Notes under the pieces: model-generated | The model's input: the letters and a program-made list of their open reading frames with translations, nothing else | Told to the model about the DNA's origin: nothing | The model's database searches: none | Assembly (NCBI RefSeq): GCF_007097155.1 | Contig: NZ_VJWA01000001.1 | Coordinates: 1,583,501 to 1,647,500, forward strand | Reading direction: 5' to 3' | DNA: 64,000 nt | Origin: Glacieibacterium frigidum | GTDB lineage: Bacteria > Pseudomonadota > Alphaproteobacteria > Sphingomonadales > Sphingomonadaceae | Translations under genes and position numbers: made by a program | Shown: positions 45,655 through 57,268 of the stretch, one piece after another | Position numbering within the stretch: the first letter of the stretch is position 1 | Layout: each line of letters opens with the position of its first letter

Positions 45655-46558
45655 GGCTGGCCAGCGTGCGGTCGCGCGCCGCCTTCATCACCGCGAAGTC
45701 GGCGCCGGCATGATAGCTCGACCGCGTCAGCGGCGATGCTGCGACCTGCAGGAAGCCCTTGGCGCGCGCGATCGCCGCATAGGCCGCGAAGGTCGCGGGC
45801 GGCACGAACTCGTGCACCTTGGCGTGGCGCGGGGTCGGCTGGAGATACTGGCCGCAGGTCAGGAAATCGACGCCCGCCGAGCGCATGTCGTCCATCACCT
45901 GGTGCATCTCGAGCCGCTCCTCGCCCAGCCCGACCATCAGGCCCGACTTGGTGAAGATCGACGGGTCGAGCCGCTTGACGCTCTCCAACAGTCGCAGCGA
46001 CGCATAGTAGCGCGCTCCCGGCCGGATCGTCGGGTACAGGCGAGGTACGGTCTCGAGGTTGTGGTTATAGACGTCGGGCCGGGCGTCGACGATGCGCGCC
46101 ACCGCGGTCTCCGCCTTGTTGCGGAAGTCGGGCGTCAGGATCTCGATCGTCGTGCGCGGGGCGCGCTTGCGCAGTTCCTGGATTACGCGGACGAATTGCG
46201 TCGCGCCGCCGTCCGCCAGATCGTCACGATCGACCGAAGTGATGACGATATGTTCGAGCCCCAGCTCGCCCGCCGCTTCGGCGACGCGCACCGGCTCCAT
46301 GATATCCACCGGCTGCGGCATGCCCGTCTTGACGTTGCAGAAGGCGCACGCACGCGTGCAGGTGTCGCCCAGGATCATCACCGTCGCATGCTTCTGCGTC
46401 CAGCACTCGCCGATGTTGGGGCAAGCGGCCTCCTCGCACACGGTGACGAGGCCCAGACGGCGCATCAATTGCCGCGTCTCGGCGAAGCCCGCGGAGGTCG
46501 GGGCGCGGACGCGCAGCCAGTCGGGCTTGCGAACGCGCTGCGGTGCGATGTCGGTCAT
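45641..46558 (-). CDS. lipA: Lipoyl synthase
   Basis: A 305-residue radical-SAM enzyme inserting two sulfurs into octanoylated lipoyl domains. The radical-SAM cluster is CTRACAFC, and the auxiliary cluster ligands are in [23 protein letters not shown] and the C-terminal RSSYHAG with the conserved Ser ligand complete the family pattern. It serves the lipoyl domains of PdhB and PdhC encoded a few kilobases away. The start is ATG 46558. Confidence 0.97.
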   Translation of the reverse strand: MTDIAPQRVRKPDWLRVRAPTSAGFAETRQLMRRLGLVTVCEEAACPNIGECWTQKHATVMILGDTCTRACAFCNVKTGMPQPVDIMEPVRVAEAAGELGLEHIVITSVDRDDLADGGATQFVRVIQELRKRAPRTTIEILTPDFRNKAETAVARIVDARPDVYNHNLETVPRLYPTIRPGARYYASLRLLESVKRLDPSIFTKSGLMVGLGEERLEMHQVMDDMRSAGVDFLTCGQYLQPTPRHAKVHEFVPPATFAAYAAIARAKGFLQVAASPLTRSSYHAGADFAVMKAARDRTLASHAQA

Positions 46559-46618
46559 GCGGCGTCAGATAGCGACTGCCGCCTTCCCTGCCAATGCGGC
46601 GACTGGTAACGGCTGACA

Positions 46619-47266
46619 ATGACAGCATTCGATACACTGCTCGATGGCTACCGCCGCTTCCGTGCCGGAGAGTATCAGGAACAGCGCCGCCGCTTTGATC
46701 AGCTCGCGATCGAGGGCCAGTCGCCGCCGATCATGGTCATCGCGTGCAGCGACTCCCGCGTCGACCCGACCCGGGTGTTCGATGTGTCACCGGGCGAGAT
46801 CTTCGTGCTGCGCAATGTCGCCAACCTCGTGCCACCCTATGAGCCCGACGGCGGTCAGCATAGCGCGAGCGCGGCGATCGAATTCGCGGTGACACAGATC
46901 GGCGTGGCCGAGATCGTCGTGCTGGGCCATGCCAAGTGCGGGGGCATCGCCGCCTCGCTGACAGGACGCTTCGATGGCGCGGTGGCGGGCGAAGGGCATT
47001 TCATCGACCGCTGGATGGCGATGATCTCGCCGGCTCGAGACGCAGCGCGCGCCGCTGCCGAGGGTCACCCCGACATCGACGCGCAACAGGTGCTCGAGCT
47101 TGCCGCGATCCGGCTGAGCCTCGACCACCTGCGCAGTTTTCCGTTCGTCGCCGAACGCGTCGCCGCGAATACGCTGACCCTTCGCGGTGCCTGGTTCAGC
47201 ATCGGCGACGGGTCGCTGCGTGTTCTCGACGACGCGACGGGACGGTTCGAGCCGGTCGCGCCCTAG
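46619..47266 (+). CDS. Beta-class carbonic anhydrase
   Basis: A 215-residue zinc enzyme interconverting CO2 and bicarbonate. Zinc and active-site residues are visible: CSDSRVDP (Cys43, Asp45, Arg47) and GHAKCGGI (His104, Cys107). The rest matches the plant-like beta class (FVLRNVANLVPPYEP). Bicarbonate supply fits the many biotin carboxylation steps of the region, but no direct link is shown. Its stop overlaps the convergent membrane-protein gene by four bases. Confidence 0.95.
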   Translation: MTAFDTLLDGYRRFRAGEYQEQRRRFDQLAIEGQSPPIMVIACSDSRVDPTRVFDVSPGEIFVLRNVANLVPPYEPDGGQHSASAAIEFAVTQIGVAEIVVLGHAKCGGIAASLTGRFDGAVAGEGHFIDRWMAMISPARDAARAAAEGHPDIDAQQVLELAAIRLSLDHLRSFPFVAERVAANTLTLRGAWFSIGDGSLRVLDDATGRFEPVAP

Positions 47267-47466
47267 AGCGCGTCGCGGGTGCGCGGCGGATCGACGTCCG
47301 CACGGCGGGCAGCGTCGAGATCGCTGTGCAGCCCTTCGTTCTTGCCCATCGGGTGGCGGTTTTCCTTCTTCCGGAAGAACCACGCCGCCGCGCCGATCGC
47401 GACGAGAAGCACAAGTCCGATCGTGATCAGATTAAGCGAGCCGAGAAGGCCTTGGGTCGTTTCCAT
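47263..47466 (-). CDS. Small single-pass membrane protein
   Basis: A 67-residue protein with one membrane segment (residues ~11-31: LNLITIGLVLLVAIGAAAWFF), followed by a basic KKENRH patch and a charged tail. No family recognised. An EcfG-type promoter lies 31 bases upstream of the ATG, so it is probably a stress-induced envelope protein. It is a single-gene unit. Confidence 0.75.
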   Translation of the reverse strand: METTQGLLGSLNLITIGLVLLVAIGAAAWFFRKKENRHPMGKNEGLHSDLDAARRADVDPPRTRDAL

Positions 47467-47496
47467 GATACGTCTCCGTAAGCCCCGAACCGGAGA

Positions 47497-47521
47497 GACG
47501 CGAGCCGTGCCAAAGGGTTCC
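47497..47521 (-). promoter_or_regulatory. EcfG-type promoter of the 67-residue membrane protein
   Basis: The minus strand reads GGAAC (47517-47521), 16 bases, CGTC (47497-47500). One mismatch to GGAAC-N16/17-CGTT, at the last -10 position. The -10 box ends about 30 bases before the ATG at 47466, a normal leader length. Confidence 0.6.
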
Positions 47522-47522
47522 G

Positions 47523-48101
47523 TCAGGGCCGCCCGGTGTCGATCCGCCGCGCCAGCCGGTCGGCCGCCTCGCGCAGCACCCCGTCGACCGGCCCACCGAG
47601 GCCGTTCGCGGCCGTTCCGGCAACGCGCATTTCGATCGTGACGGTCGTTCCTCGCCCCGCCGGCTTGAGAGTGAAGGCCAGCCGCGCGACCACGGGCAGC
47701 GCCTGCAGCGGCCCCAGCGGCGCATCGATCAGCAGCCGCTTGCCCGGCATCACCATCAGCACGCGGCCATGCGCGACCTCGCCCGCCGCCCAGCGCTCGC
47801 ACAGGCAGCCCTCGGCCACCGAATCGAGGCTGATGTTCGCTGCCTTGCCCGACCAGCTATGCCCGTCGCTCCACCAGCTGCCCCAGGCGGTCAGCGCGGT
47901 CCAAGCAGCGGCAGGCGACGCCTGGACGGAGCGCGTGTGGGTGATGGTGAAGCCGTCGGGCGTCGCGACGACCTCCGCTGCGGCGGGACCGGTCGCCAGC
48001 GCCAGAGCCAGCGTCAGTACGGCGTATCGTAGAGATAGCCGCGCTTGCTGCGCGCGCCCGAGCGCTGCTCGGTAGTGTGCTTGTGCTGCTTGTACGCGCA
48101 T
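47523..48101 (-). CDS. Exported SRPBCC/START-like protein (start uncertain)
   Basis: The mature domain (~155 residues) is an SRPBCC ligand-binding fold: TITHTRSVQASPAAAWTALTAWGSWWSDGHSWSG, PLQALPVVARLAFTLKPAGRGTTVTIEM and VDGVLREAADRLARRID. A signal-peptide-like stretch RLSLRYAVLTLALALATGPAAA precedes it. The start is unclear: ATG 48101 keeps the positively charged n-region but overlaps the upstream gene by 88 bases, whereas a CTG at 48017 would form a CTGA overlap with the upstream stop, like other couplings in this genome, but would leave an uncharged signal. Function unknown. Confidence 0.65.
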   Translation of the reverse strand: MRVQAAQAHYRAALGRAQQARLSLRYAVLTLALALATGPAAAEVVATPDGFTITHTRSVQASPAAAWTALTAWGSWWSDGHSWSGKAANISLDSVAEGCLCERWAAGEVAHGRVLMVMPGKRLLIDAPLGPLQALPVVARLAFTLKPAGRGTTVTIEMRVAGTAANGLGGPVDGVLREAADRLARRIDTGRP

Positions 48102-48361
48102 CCGTAGGCCCCCCCGGCTCCGACGTTCGAACATCCCTGATTGCCCGCGTCATAGTCGAACAGCGCGGCGCGCTCGCGGTTGACGCTGACCGAGGCGCGG
48201 CTGCCGAATTCGGGCGGCGGCGGCGGGCCCGGCAGGCGATATTTCGATGGCGGCGGGTCGGGGTCGGCGCAGACGACGATCTCGCCTGGCTCGGCCTTGG
48301 GGCACAGCGCGCTGAGCACCGACGGTGTCGCGGTCGCGAGGATCAAGCCGGCGATGACCAT
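48014..48361 (-). CDS. Exported proline-rich small protein of unknown function
   Basis: A 115-residue protein. The N-terminus MVIAGLILATATPSVLSALC looks like a signal peptide or anchor, followed by a proline-rich stretch (PDPPPSKYRLPGPPPPPEFG) and a glycine/cysteine part (GCSNVGAGGAYGCAY). No family recognised. It overlaps the SRPBCC gene downstream and probably shares its transcript. DUF465 lies about 105 bases upstream on the same strand. Confidence 0.6.
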   Translation of the reverse strand: MVIAGLILATATPSVLSALCPKAEPGEIVVCADPDPPPSKYRLPGPPPPPEFGSRASVSVNRERAALFDYDAGNQGCSNVGAGGAYGCAYKQHKHTTEQRSGARSKRGYLYDTPY

Positions 48362-48408
48362 GCGCTACCCTCAGCTGCTGCGACGAAGCGAGGCTAGCAC
48401 ATCGCGGC

Positions 48409-48431
48409 GGCGGGGCGGTAGCAGCCCCGCC
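48409..48431 (-). terminator. GC-rich hairpin downstream of the DUF465 gene
   Basis: GGCGGGGC-N7-GCCCCGCC is a perfect 8-bp stem, 35 bases beyond the DUF465 stop on the minus strand. There is no T tract, so intrinsic termination is uncertain. Confidence 0.3.
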
Positions 48432-48466
48432 CCGCAAATGCGGAGCGAGGCTGGCATGCATGAACG

Positions 48467-48643
48467 TCAGGCGGTCGCGGTGTTCGGACCGACGGCGTTG
48501 AGGCGATCCTTGATCGACAGCTTGAGCTTCTTCAGCGCGTTGACCCGCGCCTGGTCGGGATAGCGCCGCGCGATCTCGGCGCGCAGGTCGTGGTCGAGAC
48601 GGACGTGAATGGTGCGGAGGCGTTTGATCAGGTCGACGTGCAT
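48467..48643 (-). CDS. DUF465 (YdcH-like) small protein
   Basis: A 58-residue helical protein: MHVDLIKRLRTIHVRLDHDLRAEIARRYPDQARVNALKKLKLSIKDRL. The pattern HxxLDxxIxxL...Dx..v..LKKxKLxIKD matches DUF465/YdcH. The function of the family is unknown. It follows lpdA on the same strand with a 140-base gap in which nothing else is seen. Confidence 0.85.
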   Translation of the reverse strand: MHVDLIKRLRTIHVRLDHDLRAEIARRYPDQARVNALKKLKLSIKDRLNAVGPNTATA

Positions 48644-48783
48644 CTTGCTTCTCCCAGCGTTGGAAAAAGCGGTCCGACATCGCGCGCCCGTCAGGACGCG
48701 CCAGAGGGGCCCGGTCCGCATACTCGAACTGGGAATCCCGCCGCGCCTTGCAAGGGCCACGCGAAACGAAATGCGACGAGCTG

Positions 48784-50178
48784 CTAGAAGTGCAGCGCCC
48801 GGCCGTACGCGCCCAGCACGCTCTCGTGCATCATCTCGCTCAGCGTCGGATGCGGGAACACCGTCTCCATCAGCTCGGCCTCGGTGGTCTCGAGCTGGCG
48901 CGCCACGACATAGCCCTGGATCAGCTCGGTGACCTCCGCACCGATCATGTGCGCGCCGAGCAGCTCGCCGGTCTTGGCGTCGAACACCGTCTTGACGAAG
49001 CCGTCGGCCTCGCCAAGCGCGATCGCCTTGCCGTTGCCGATGAACGGGAATTTGCCGACCTTGACCTCGTGCCCCGCCTCCCGCGCGCGCGCCTCGGTCA
49101 TGCCGACGCTGGCAACCTGGGGACGCGAATAGGTGCAGCCGGGGATGTTCCAGATCTCGAACTTGTGCGGGTGGTTGCCGGTGATGTGCTCGACCGCGAC
49201 GACGCCCTCGTGGCTCGCCTTGTGCGCCAGCCACGGCGGGCCGGTGACGTCGCCGATCGCGTACAGGCCCGGCACGCTGGTCTGGCCGTAATCGTCGACC
49301 GCGATGTGCCCGCGGTTAAGCGTCACGCCCAGCGCCTCCAGCCCGATATTCTCGGTATTGGGCACGATGCCGATCGCGACGATGACATGGCTGTAGGTGT
49401 CAGTCGCCGCCTTGCCGTCGGCACCCGTGATCGTCGCCGAGACGCCGTCGGGGCCGGGTTTGACGTCGGAGACCTTGGAGCCCGTCAGCAGCGTCATGCC
49501 CTGCTTGGTCAGCGTCTTGTGCATGTGCGCCGAAATCTCGGCATCTTCGACCGGCAGCACGCGATCGAGCATTTCGACGACGGTGACCTTCGCGCCCATG
49601 TCGCTGTAGAAGCTCGCGAACTCGATCCCGATCGCGCCCGATCCGATGACGAGCAGCTTGGTCGGCAACTCGGGCGGCACCATCGCGTGGCGATAGGTCC
49701 AGACGCGCTTGCCGTCCGCCGCCACGCCCGGCAGGTCGCGCGCGCGGGCGCCGGTGGCGATGATGACGTTCTTGGCGTCGAGCACCCGGCTCTGGTCGCC
49801 GGTCGTCACCGTGATCTGGCTCGGCCCCGTCAGCGTGCCGACGCCCTCGACGACGGTCACCTTGTTCTTCTTCATCAGGCCCTTGACGCCGGCATTGAGC
49901 TGCCCGGCGACCTTGCGCGACCGGTCGACGACCTTGGCGAGGTCAAAGCTGACGTTCTGCGCGCTGAGCCCGTACGCGTCGGCGTGCTGCATATAGTGGT
50001 AGATCTCGGACGTCCGCAGCAGCGCCTTGGTCGGGATGCACCCCCAGTTGAGGCAGATTCCCCCCAACCGCTCGCGCTCGACGATCGCGACCTTCAGGCC
50101 GAGTTGCGACGCGCGGATCGCGGCCACGTAACCGCCGGGGCCCGAGCCGAGGATGGCGAGGTCGAATTGCTCGCTCAT
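48784..50178 (-). CDS. lpdA: Dihydrolipoyl dehydrogenase (E3)
   Basis: A 464-residue FAD flavoprotein reoxidising lipoyl groups with NAD+. FAD motif [17 protein letters not shown]; redox disulfide [19 protein letters not shown] motif [17 protein letters not shown]; second FAD segment [18 protein letters not shown]; and the C-terminal catalytic His-Glu in [12 protein letters not shown]. The ATG overlaps the pdhC stop (ATGA). It is the last gene of the pdh operon and serves the E2 encoded next to it. Confidence 0.97.
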   Translation of the reverse strand: MSEQFDLAILGSGPGGYVAAIRASQLGLKVAIVERERLGGICLNWGCIPTKALLRTSEIYHYMQHADAYGLSAQNVSFDLAKVVDRSRKVAGQLNAGVKGLMKKNKVTVVEGVGTLTGPSQITVTTGDQSRVLDAKNVIIATGARARDLPGVAADGKRVWTYRHAMVPPELPTKLLVIGSGAIGIEFASFYSDMGAKVTVVEMLDRVLPVEDAEISAHMHKTLTKQGMTLLTGSKVSDVKPGPDGVSATITGADGKAATDTYSHVIVAIGIVPNTENIGLEALGVTLNRGHIAVDDYGQTSVPGLYAIGDVTGPPWLAHKASHEGVVAVEHITGNHPHKFEIWNIPGCTYSRPQVASVGMTEARAREAGHEVKVGKFPFIGNGKAIALGEADGFVKTVFDAKTGELLGAHMIGAEVTELIQGYVVARQLETTEAELMETVFPHPTLSEMMHESVLGAYGRALHF

Positions 50179-51569
50179 GCCAGCATGCTCATCGGCGCTT
50201 CGACCAGCGACTTGAACGCGCTCATGAACTGCGCGCCGACGGCGCCGTCGATGGCGCGGTGGTCGAAGCTGCCGGTGGCGCTCATCACCGTGGCGATGGC
50301 GAGGGCGTCATCGACGACATACGGGCGCTTCTCGCCCGCGCCGACCGCGAGGATCAGGCCCTGGGGCGGGTTGATGACCGCGTCGAACTGCTTGATGCCG
50401 AACATGCCGAGGTTGGAGATCGACGCGGTGCCGCCGGTGAATTCCTCGGGCTTCAACTTGCCGTCCTTGGCGCGCGCCGCGAGGTCCTTCATCTCGGTCG
50501 CGATGACGCTGAGGCGCTTGTTGGCGGCATCGGTGATCACCGGGGTTATCAGCCCGCCGGGGATCGCGACCGCCACCGACACGTCGGCGCGGCCGAACTT
50601 GTACAGCGTGTCGCCGGCGAACTGGACGTTACTGTCGGGCACCTGCGTCAGCGCGAGGCCCAGCGCCTTGATCAGCAGGTCGTTGACCGACAGCTTGATT
50701 CCAGTGGCTTCGAGCGACTTGTTGAGGTCGCCACGCAGCTTGAGCAGCGCGTCTAGGCGGACGTCGACGGTCAGGTAGAAGTGCGGGACCGTCTGCTTCG
50801 ATTCGGTCAGGCGGCGCGCGATCGTCTTGCGCATATTGCTGAGCTTGATGGCCTCGGCGGGGACGCCCTCGGGCGGGGCGAGCGCGGCGGTGGGCTTGGC
50901 CGGAGCCGGCGCTGCGGGTGGAGCGGCGGGTGAAGGAGCGGCGACCGATGCTTGGGCAGCAGGCGTCGGCGCAACGGCGGGCTTCGCACCTGCCGACGCG
51001 CCGTCGATGTCAGCCTTGACGATGCGGCCGTTCGGGCCAGACCCCTTGATCCCGGAGAGTTCGACGCCCTTCGCCTCCGCTAGGCGGCGCGCAAGCGGCG
51101 AGGCGTTGACGCGCGCACCATCGGCCGGGGCCGGTGCGGCAGCGGGCTTTCCGGCGGGGGCCTTCAGGCTCGGCTCGGGCGCGGCGCGCTCGGCCATCTC
51201 GGGATTGGCTCCGGGCAGCTTGGCCGTATCGGGGACCGCGCCGGTTTCGCCGCCCTTCTGCTCGGGCGGTGCGGGCGCGGACGCCTCGGCCTTGGGTGCG
51301 GGCGCGCCGGCGGGTGCTGCAACCTCGCCCTCCCCGCCCAGCCGCGCGATCACCTGCCCGACGGGCACGCCGTCGGTGCCATCTGCGATCAGCAGTTCGA
51401 GGACGACGCCCTCGTCGATGCTCTCGACCTCCATCGTCGCCTTGTCGGTCTCGATCTCGGCGAGCACGTCGCCCGACTTGACCGTATCGCCGACCTTGAC
51501 CAGCCACTTCGACAGCGTGCCGGCCTCCATCGTCGGCGACAGCGCGGGCATGGTGATGTCGATGGGCAT
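50175..51569 (-). CDS. pdhC: Pyruvate dehydrogenase E2 (dihydrolipoamide acetyltransferase)
   Basis: A 464-residue acyltransferase core protein. One N-terminal lipoyl domain (residues ~1-80) with the lipoyl Lys in [10 protein letters not shown]; an Ala/Pro-rich linker; the peripheral-subunit-binding domain ([17 protein letters not shown]...[12 protein letters not shown], ~165-200); a second linker; and the catalytic domain ending in [11 protein letters not shown] with the active-site His and Asp. ATG 51569 gives [17 protein letters not shown]. Lipoylation depends on LipA encoded at 45641-46558. Confidence 0.96.
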   Translation of the reverse strand: MPIDITMPALSPTMEAGTLSKWLVKVGDTVKSGDVLAEIETDKATMEVESIDEGVVLELLIADGTDGVPVGQVIARLGGEGEVAAPAGAPAPKAEASAPAPPEQKGGETGAVPDTAKLPGANPEMAERAAPEPSLKAPAGKPAAAPAPADGARVNASPLARRLAEAKGVELSGIKGSGPNGRIVKADIDGASAGAKPAVAPTPAAQASVAAPSPAAPPAAPAPAKPTAALAPPEGVPAEAIKLSNMRKTIARRLTESKQTVPHFYLTVDVRLDALLKLRGDLNKSLEATGIKLSVNDLLIKALGLALTQVPDSNVQFAGDTLYKFGRADVSVAVAIPGGLITPVITDAANKRLSVIATEMKDLAARAKDGKLKPEEFTGGTASISNLGMFGIKQFDAVINPPQGLILAVGAGEKRPYVVDDALAIATVMSATGSFDHRAIDGAVGAQFMSAFKSLVEAPMSMLA

Positions 51570-51595
51570 TCTTGTCTGTCCTCGCTCAGCCGGAG

Positions 51596-52974
<1,379 letters not shown>

Positions 52975-52978
<4 letters not shown>

Positions 52979-53394
52979 TTGCTCTGGCGCTCCCGGTCGG
53001 CGGCTTCGCGCCCGTTGTTCGTCGAGGCTGCGGCGGCCGCGCGCACGTCGTAGGGCGCGCCGCCGTGGCGCGCGGCATAGGCGCTCAGGATCGCGCCGCT
53101 CATGTCGTCGGGACTGCGAAAGCCCATTTCGCGCATCGACACCGCCAGCGGGCCGTTCTTCCACAGCCCCCATTGGTTGCGCAGGAAGGTGCCGAGCCCG
53201 TGATGCGCGAGCGCGGTCCCGCCCGGCTGCACCAGCTGCGCCCTGGTCGCAGCCGGCAGACCGTCGTCGAGGCACTTGACTGCAGCCTCGAAGGTCGCGG
53301 GCGCGCAGGCGATAAGCTTGTCGCCGACCGGATCGGCCGCGGCACCCGTCGCGAGCGTCGCGGCGGCAACCAGCAGGAGCGCGACGCGCCGCAT
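52975..53394 (-). CDS. Exported DUF6794-like protein between pdhA and pdhB
   Basis: A 139-residue protein with a signal peptide ([20 protein letters not shown]). The mature part carries [33 protein letters not shown], and [22 protein letters not shown], which I recognise as the DUF6794 pattern (R-N-x-W-x-L-W ... P-D-D-M-S); this is from memory, not a search. Function unknown. It overlaps pdhA by one base (TGATG) and pdhB by four (ATGA), so it is translated with the enzyme subunits, although it should be exported. Confidence 0.82.
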
Positions 53395-54470
53395 CAATAG
53401 CGCCCGACGAGCACGTCGGTGTAGAGCTCGCCCGGTGCCGGCTCGGGTGCCGTTTCGGCAAAGTCGGCGGCGTCGGCGACGATCGCGCGAACCTCCTTGT
53501 CCAGTTCCTTGAACTTTGCCTCGTCGACGCCGAGCGTCATCAGCTCGGCCTTGGCGTGTTCGATCGGGTCGGACTTCTCGCGCACCGCGGCGACTTCCTC
53601 GCGGCTGCGGTACTTGGCGGGGTCCGACATCGAGTGGCCGCGGTAGCGGTAGGTCTTCATTTCGAGCAGCACCGGCCCCTTGCCGCTGCGCGCCCAGTCT
53701 GCGGCGACCTGCGCCGCGCCCTGCACCGCGAGCACGTCCATGCCGTCGACCTGCAGGCCGGGGACGCGGAAGCTCTCGCCGCGGCGGAACAGCTGGTCCT
53801 CCGAACTGGAGCGGTTGACGCTGGTGCCCATCGCGTACTGGTTGTTTTCGATGACGAAGATGACCGGCAGCTTCCACAGCTCGGCCATGTTGAAGCTCTC
53901 GTAGACCTGCCCCTGGTTCGACGCACCGTCACCGAAATAGGTCACTGCAATGCCGCCGTCGGCCTTGTACTTGTGCGCGAAGCCGAGGCCCGTGCCGAGC
54001 GGCACCTGCGCCGCGACGATGCCGTGGCCGCCGTAGAAGCCATGCTCGACCGAGAACATGTGCATCGAGCCGCCCTTGCCCTTGCTGATGCCGGCGGCGC
54101 GGCCGGTCAGTTCCGCCATGACGACCTTGGGGTCGATGCCGCAGGCGAGCATGTGGCCGTGGTCGCGGTAGCCGGTGATGACGCTGTCGGTCGGCTTCAA
54201 CGCCGCCTGCATCCCCGTCACGACCGCCTCCTGCCCGATGTAGAGGTGGCAGAACCCGCCGATCAGCCCCATGCCGTACAGCTGGCCCGCGCGCTCCTCG
54301 AAGCGGCGGATCATCAGCATCTCGCGGTACAGCTTGAGCAGGTGTTCGGCGGTGGCAACGTGCCGCTGCGGTTCAGGCGGTCGCTCGCGCGTCGGTGCGG
54401 CGGGCGTCGCGGGGGCGCTGCGGGCGGGGGCTTTGGCCAAGTCGGTGCGCTCCGGTGCTGACGTGCGCAT
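53394..54470 (-). CDS. pdhA: Pyruvate dehydrogenase E1 alpha
   Basis: A 358-residue thiamine-diphosphate enzyme that decarboxylates pyruvate. The ThDP/Mg motif [31 protein letters not shown] is intact, as are the phosphorylation-loop-like [16 protein letters not shown] and GGSMHMFS. The first ~40 residues (Ala/Pro/Arg rich) are an unconserved extension. First gene of the operon pdhA-DUF6794-pdhB-pdhC-lpdA. ftsB precedes it by 36 bases. Confidence 0.96.
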   Translation of the reverse strand: MRTSAPERTDLAKAPARSAPATPAAPTRERPPEPQRHVATAEHLLKLYREMLMIRRFEERAGQLYGMGLIGGFCHLYIGQEAVVTGMQAALKPTDSVITGYRDHGHMLACGIDPKVVMAELTGRAAGISKGKGGSMHMFSVEHGFYGGHGIVAAQVPLGTGLGFAHKYKADGGIAVTYFGDGASNQGQVYESFNMAELWKLPVIFVIENNQYAMGTSVNRSSSEDQLFRRGESFRVPGLQVDGMDVLAVQGAAQVAADWARSGKGPVLLEMKTYRYRGHSMSDPAKYRSREEVAAVREKSDPIEHAKAELMTLGVDEAKFKELDKEVRAIVADAADFAETAPEPAPGELYTDVLVGRY

Positions 54471-54506
54471 TCGCTATAGCGTCCGCGGCGGCCGCGACAA
54501 CCCGAT

Positions 54507-54827
54507 TCAGCGGACGGGTGGCAAATCCACGATGACTTCGTCGGGACCGACGACGCCCAGGTTGCGGCGCACCAGCTCGTCGGCGAGGTCGGGATCGACG
54601 TGACGCGGGTCGAGCAGCGCAGTCTGGCGCTCCAGCGCGATGCGCTGCGCCTTCACCGCCTCGGCCTGGCGCTCGAGCGCGGTGCGTTCGGCCTTGTACC
54701 CCTGCCACGCGACCATGCCGGTATTCCCGGCGACGGCGTGGAAGGCGAAATAACCGATGACCATGACGCTGATCGCCGGCACGGCGGCGCGGCGCATCAG
54801 ATCGGCAAAGGCGGCACGATTGGTCAC
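54507..54827 (-). CDS. ftsB: FtsB/DivIC-type septum formation initiator
   Basis: A 106-residue divisome protein. A short basic N-terminus and one membrane segment (residues ~17-33: AISVMVIGYFAFHAVAG) are followed by a coiled coil (EAVKAQRIALERQTALLD) and the conserved tail VDPDLADELVRRNLGVVGPDEVIV. The start is GTG at 54827. The eno-ftsB-pdh order is standard in alphaproteobacteria. Confidence 0.9.
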   Translation of the reverse strand: MTNRAAFADLMRRAAVPAISVMVIGYFAFHAVAGNTGMVAWQGYKAERTALERQAEAVKAQRIALERQTALLDPRHVDPDLADELVRRNLGVVGPDEVIVDLPPVR

Positions 54828-54891
54828 GCGGCGACTGAATCACGGGCGCGGCGGCGAATCAAGAAGATAACGCGGTTTGCTGCCAAATTTT

Positions 54892-54964
54892 GTCATCCCC
54901 GCGAAAGCGGAGACCCAAGGCACCAAATCTAGCGACTTTGGGTCCCCGCATTCGCGGAAATGAC
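54892..54964. repeat. REP-like inverted repeat between eno and ftsB
   Basis: The left arm GTCATCCCCGCGAAAGCGG with GACCCAA pairs with the right arm TTGGGTCCCCGCATTCGCGG plus ATGAC, separated by a short loop around 54922-54936. Arms are about 28 bases with a few mismatches. The motif GTCATCCCCGCG...GCGG.GACCCA is typical of dispersed palindromes in alphaproteobacterial genomes. It lies outside coding sequence, after the eno promoter-distal end, and may act as a transcript-end hairpin. Confidence 0.75.
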
Positions 54965-54972
54965 GAACGCAA

Positions 54973-56298
<1,326 letters not shown>

Positions 56299-56331
56299 CT
56301 AATCACCAAAACAGTTTCGGGCAACGCGTGC

Positions 56332-56356
56332 GGAACCCGCCTGCCGCGCCCTCGTT
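56332..56356 (+). promoter_or_regulatory. EcfG (general stress) promoter of the YqjD/E-like module
   Basis: GGAAC (56332-56336), 16 bases, CGTT (56353-56356): a perfect match to the alphaproteobacterial EcfG/SigT consensus. It lies 36 bases before the ATG at 56393, in the intergenic region divergent from eno. It should drive the three stress-type genes that follow. Confidence 0.8.
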
Positions 56357-56392
56357 CACCGCGTCGTTGAGCTTACCGGTACAAGGATTAGC

Positions 56393-56845
56393 ATGATGGC
56401 GACCAACACGATGTACGACGCCCCGATCGACACCCCCGACTATGCCGACGGCATTAACGAGACGTCATTCGGCATGGACCGCGGCACGGGCGACACAATC
56501 CGCGACAAGTCCGCCGACCTGCGGAGCCAGGCAACCGCCAAGCTGCGCGGCTTCGCCGACAACGGCAAGGAGCAGGTCGCGAACTCGCTCGACGGTCTGG
56601 TGACCGCGGCGCGCGAGATCGCCGACAAGCTGCAGGACGGCCAGTTCGGCCCGATCGGCGGCTATGCCACGACGGCTGCCGACACGCTGGAAGGCTGGGT
56701 CCGCACGGTGCGCGACAAGTCGATCGACGAACTGGTCGACGATGGCCGCGAGCTGGTTCGCACGCAGCCAGCGATTGCGGTCGGCGCGGCGGTGGCGGCG
56801 GGCTTTGCGCTGTCGCGTTTCCTCAAGGCGAGCGGCGGGCGCTGA
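56393..56845 (+). CDS. YqjD/DUF883-like tail-anchored protein
   Basis: A 150-residue protein. The N-terminal ~45 residues are polar; the middle is an amphipathic helix with repeated 'GFADNGKEQVANSL' and 'REIADKLQDG' segments; residues ~125-143 (PAIAVGAAVAAGFALSRFL) form a C-terminal membrane anchor, as in E. coli YqjD/ElaB/DUF883 proteins, which tether ribosomes or stabilise the membrane in stress. First gene of a three-gene unit with an EcfG promoter. ATG 56393 (or the next ATG, 56396). Confidence 0.8.
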   Translation: MMATNTMYDAPIDTPDYADGINETSFGMDRGTGDTIRDKSADLRSQATAKLRGFADNGKEQVANSLDGLVTAAREIADKLQDGQFGPIGGYATTAADTLEGWVRTVRDKSIDELVDDGRELVRTQPAIAVGAAVAAGFALSRFLKASGGR

Positions 56846-56876
56846 TTTGATCCTGCGACTGCTCGGAGCATTATTT

Positions 56877-57266
56877 ATGGCGACCCAACCCACCGACGGC
56901 GCGTCGATCGGCGACCTGCTGCGCTCGCTGATCGGCGACATCCAGCATCTGCTGCGAACCGAACTCCGACTGTTCCAGACCGAGGTGCGCAGCAACATCG
57001 CCGGGCTGAAGACCGGTATGATCCTGCTGGCGGCCGGTGGGACGCTGATGCTGGCGTCGCTGATCACTCTGTTCGCGGCGTTTGTCGGCTGGTTGATCCC
57101 CGTCGTCGGACATGGCTGGGCCGAGCTGATCGTCTCGGTCGCCTCGGCGGTGATCGGGTTCATCCTGCTCGGTACTGGATCGAAGAAGCTGGGCGCCGCC
57201 GGGTTGACGCCCGATCGTACTATCGCGTCGTTGAAGCAGGACGCTGAAACGTTGAAGGGAAATTGA
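56877..57266 (+). CDS. YqjE/phage-holin-superfamily membrane protein
   Basis: A 129-residue protein. An amphipathic N-terminus (IGDLLRSLIGDIQHLLRTELRLFQTEV) is followed by two membrane segments (residues ~47-72 and ~78-101) and a short cytosolic tail. The layout matches the DUF1469/YqjE 'phage holin superfamily III' proteins that accompany YqjD. Start ATG 56877. Two bases separate it from the next gene. Confidence 0.87.
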   Translation: MATQPTDGASIGDLLRSLIGDIQHLLRTELRLFQTEVRSNIAGLKTGMILLAAGGTLMLASLITLFAAFVGWLIPVVGHGWAELIVSVASAVIGFILLGTGSKKLGAAGLTPDRTIASLKQDAETLKGN

Positions 57267-57268
57267 CG

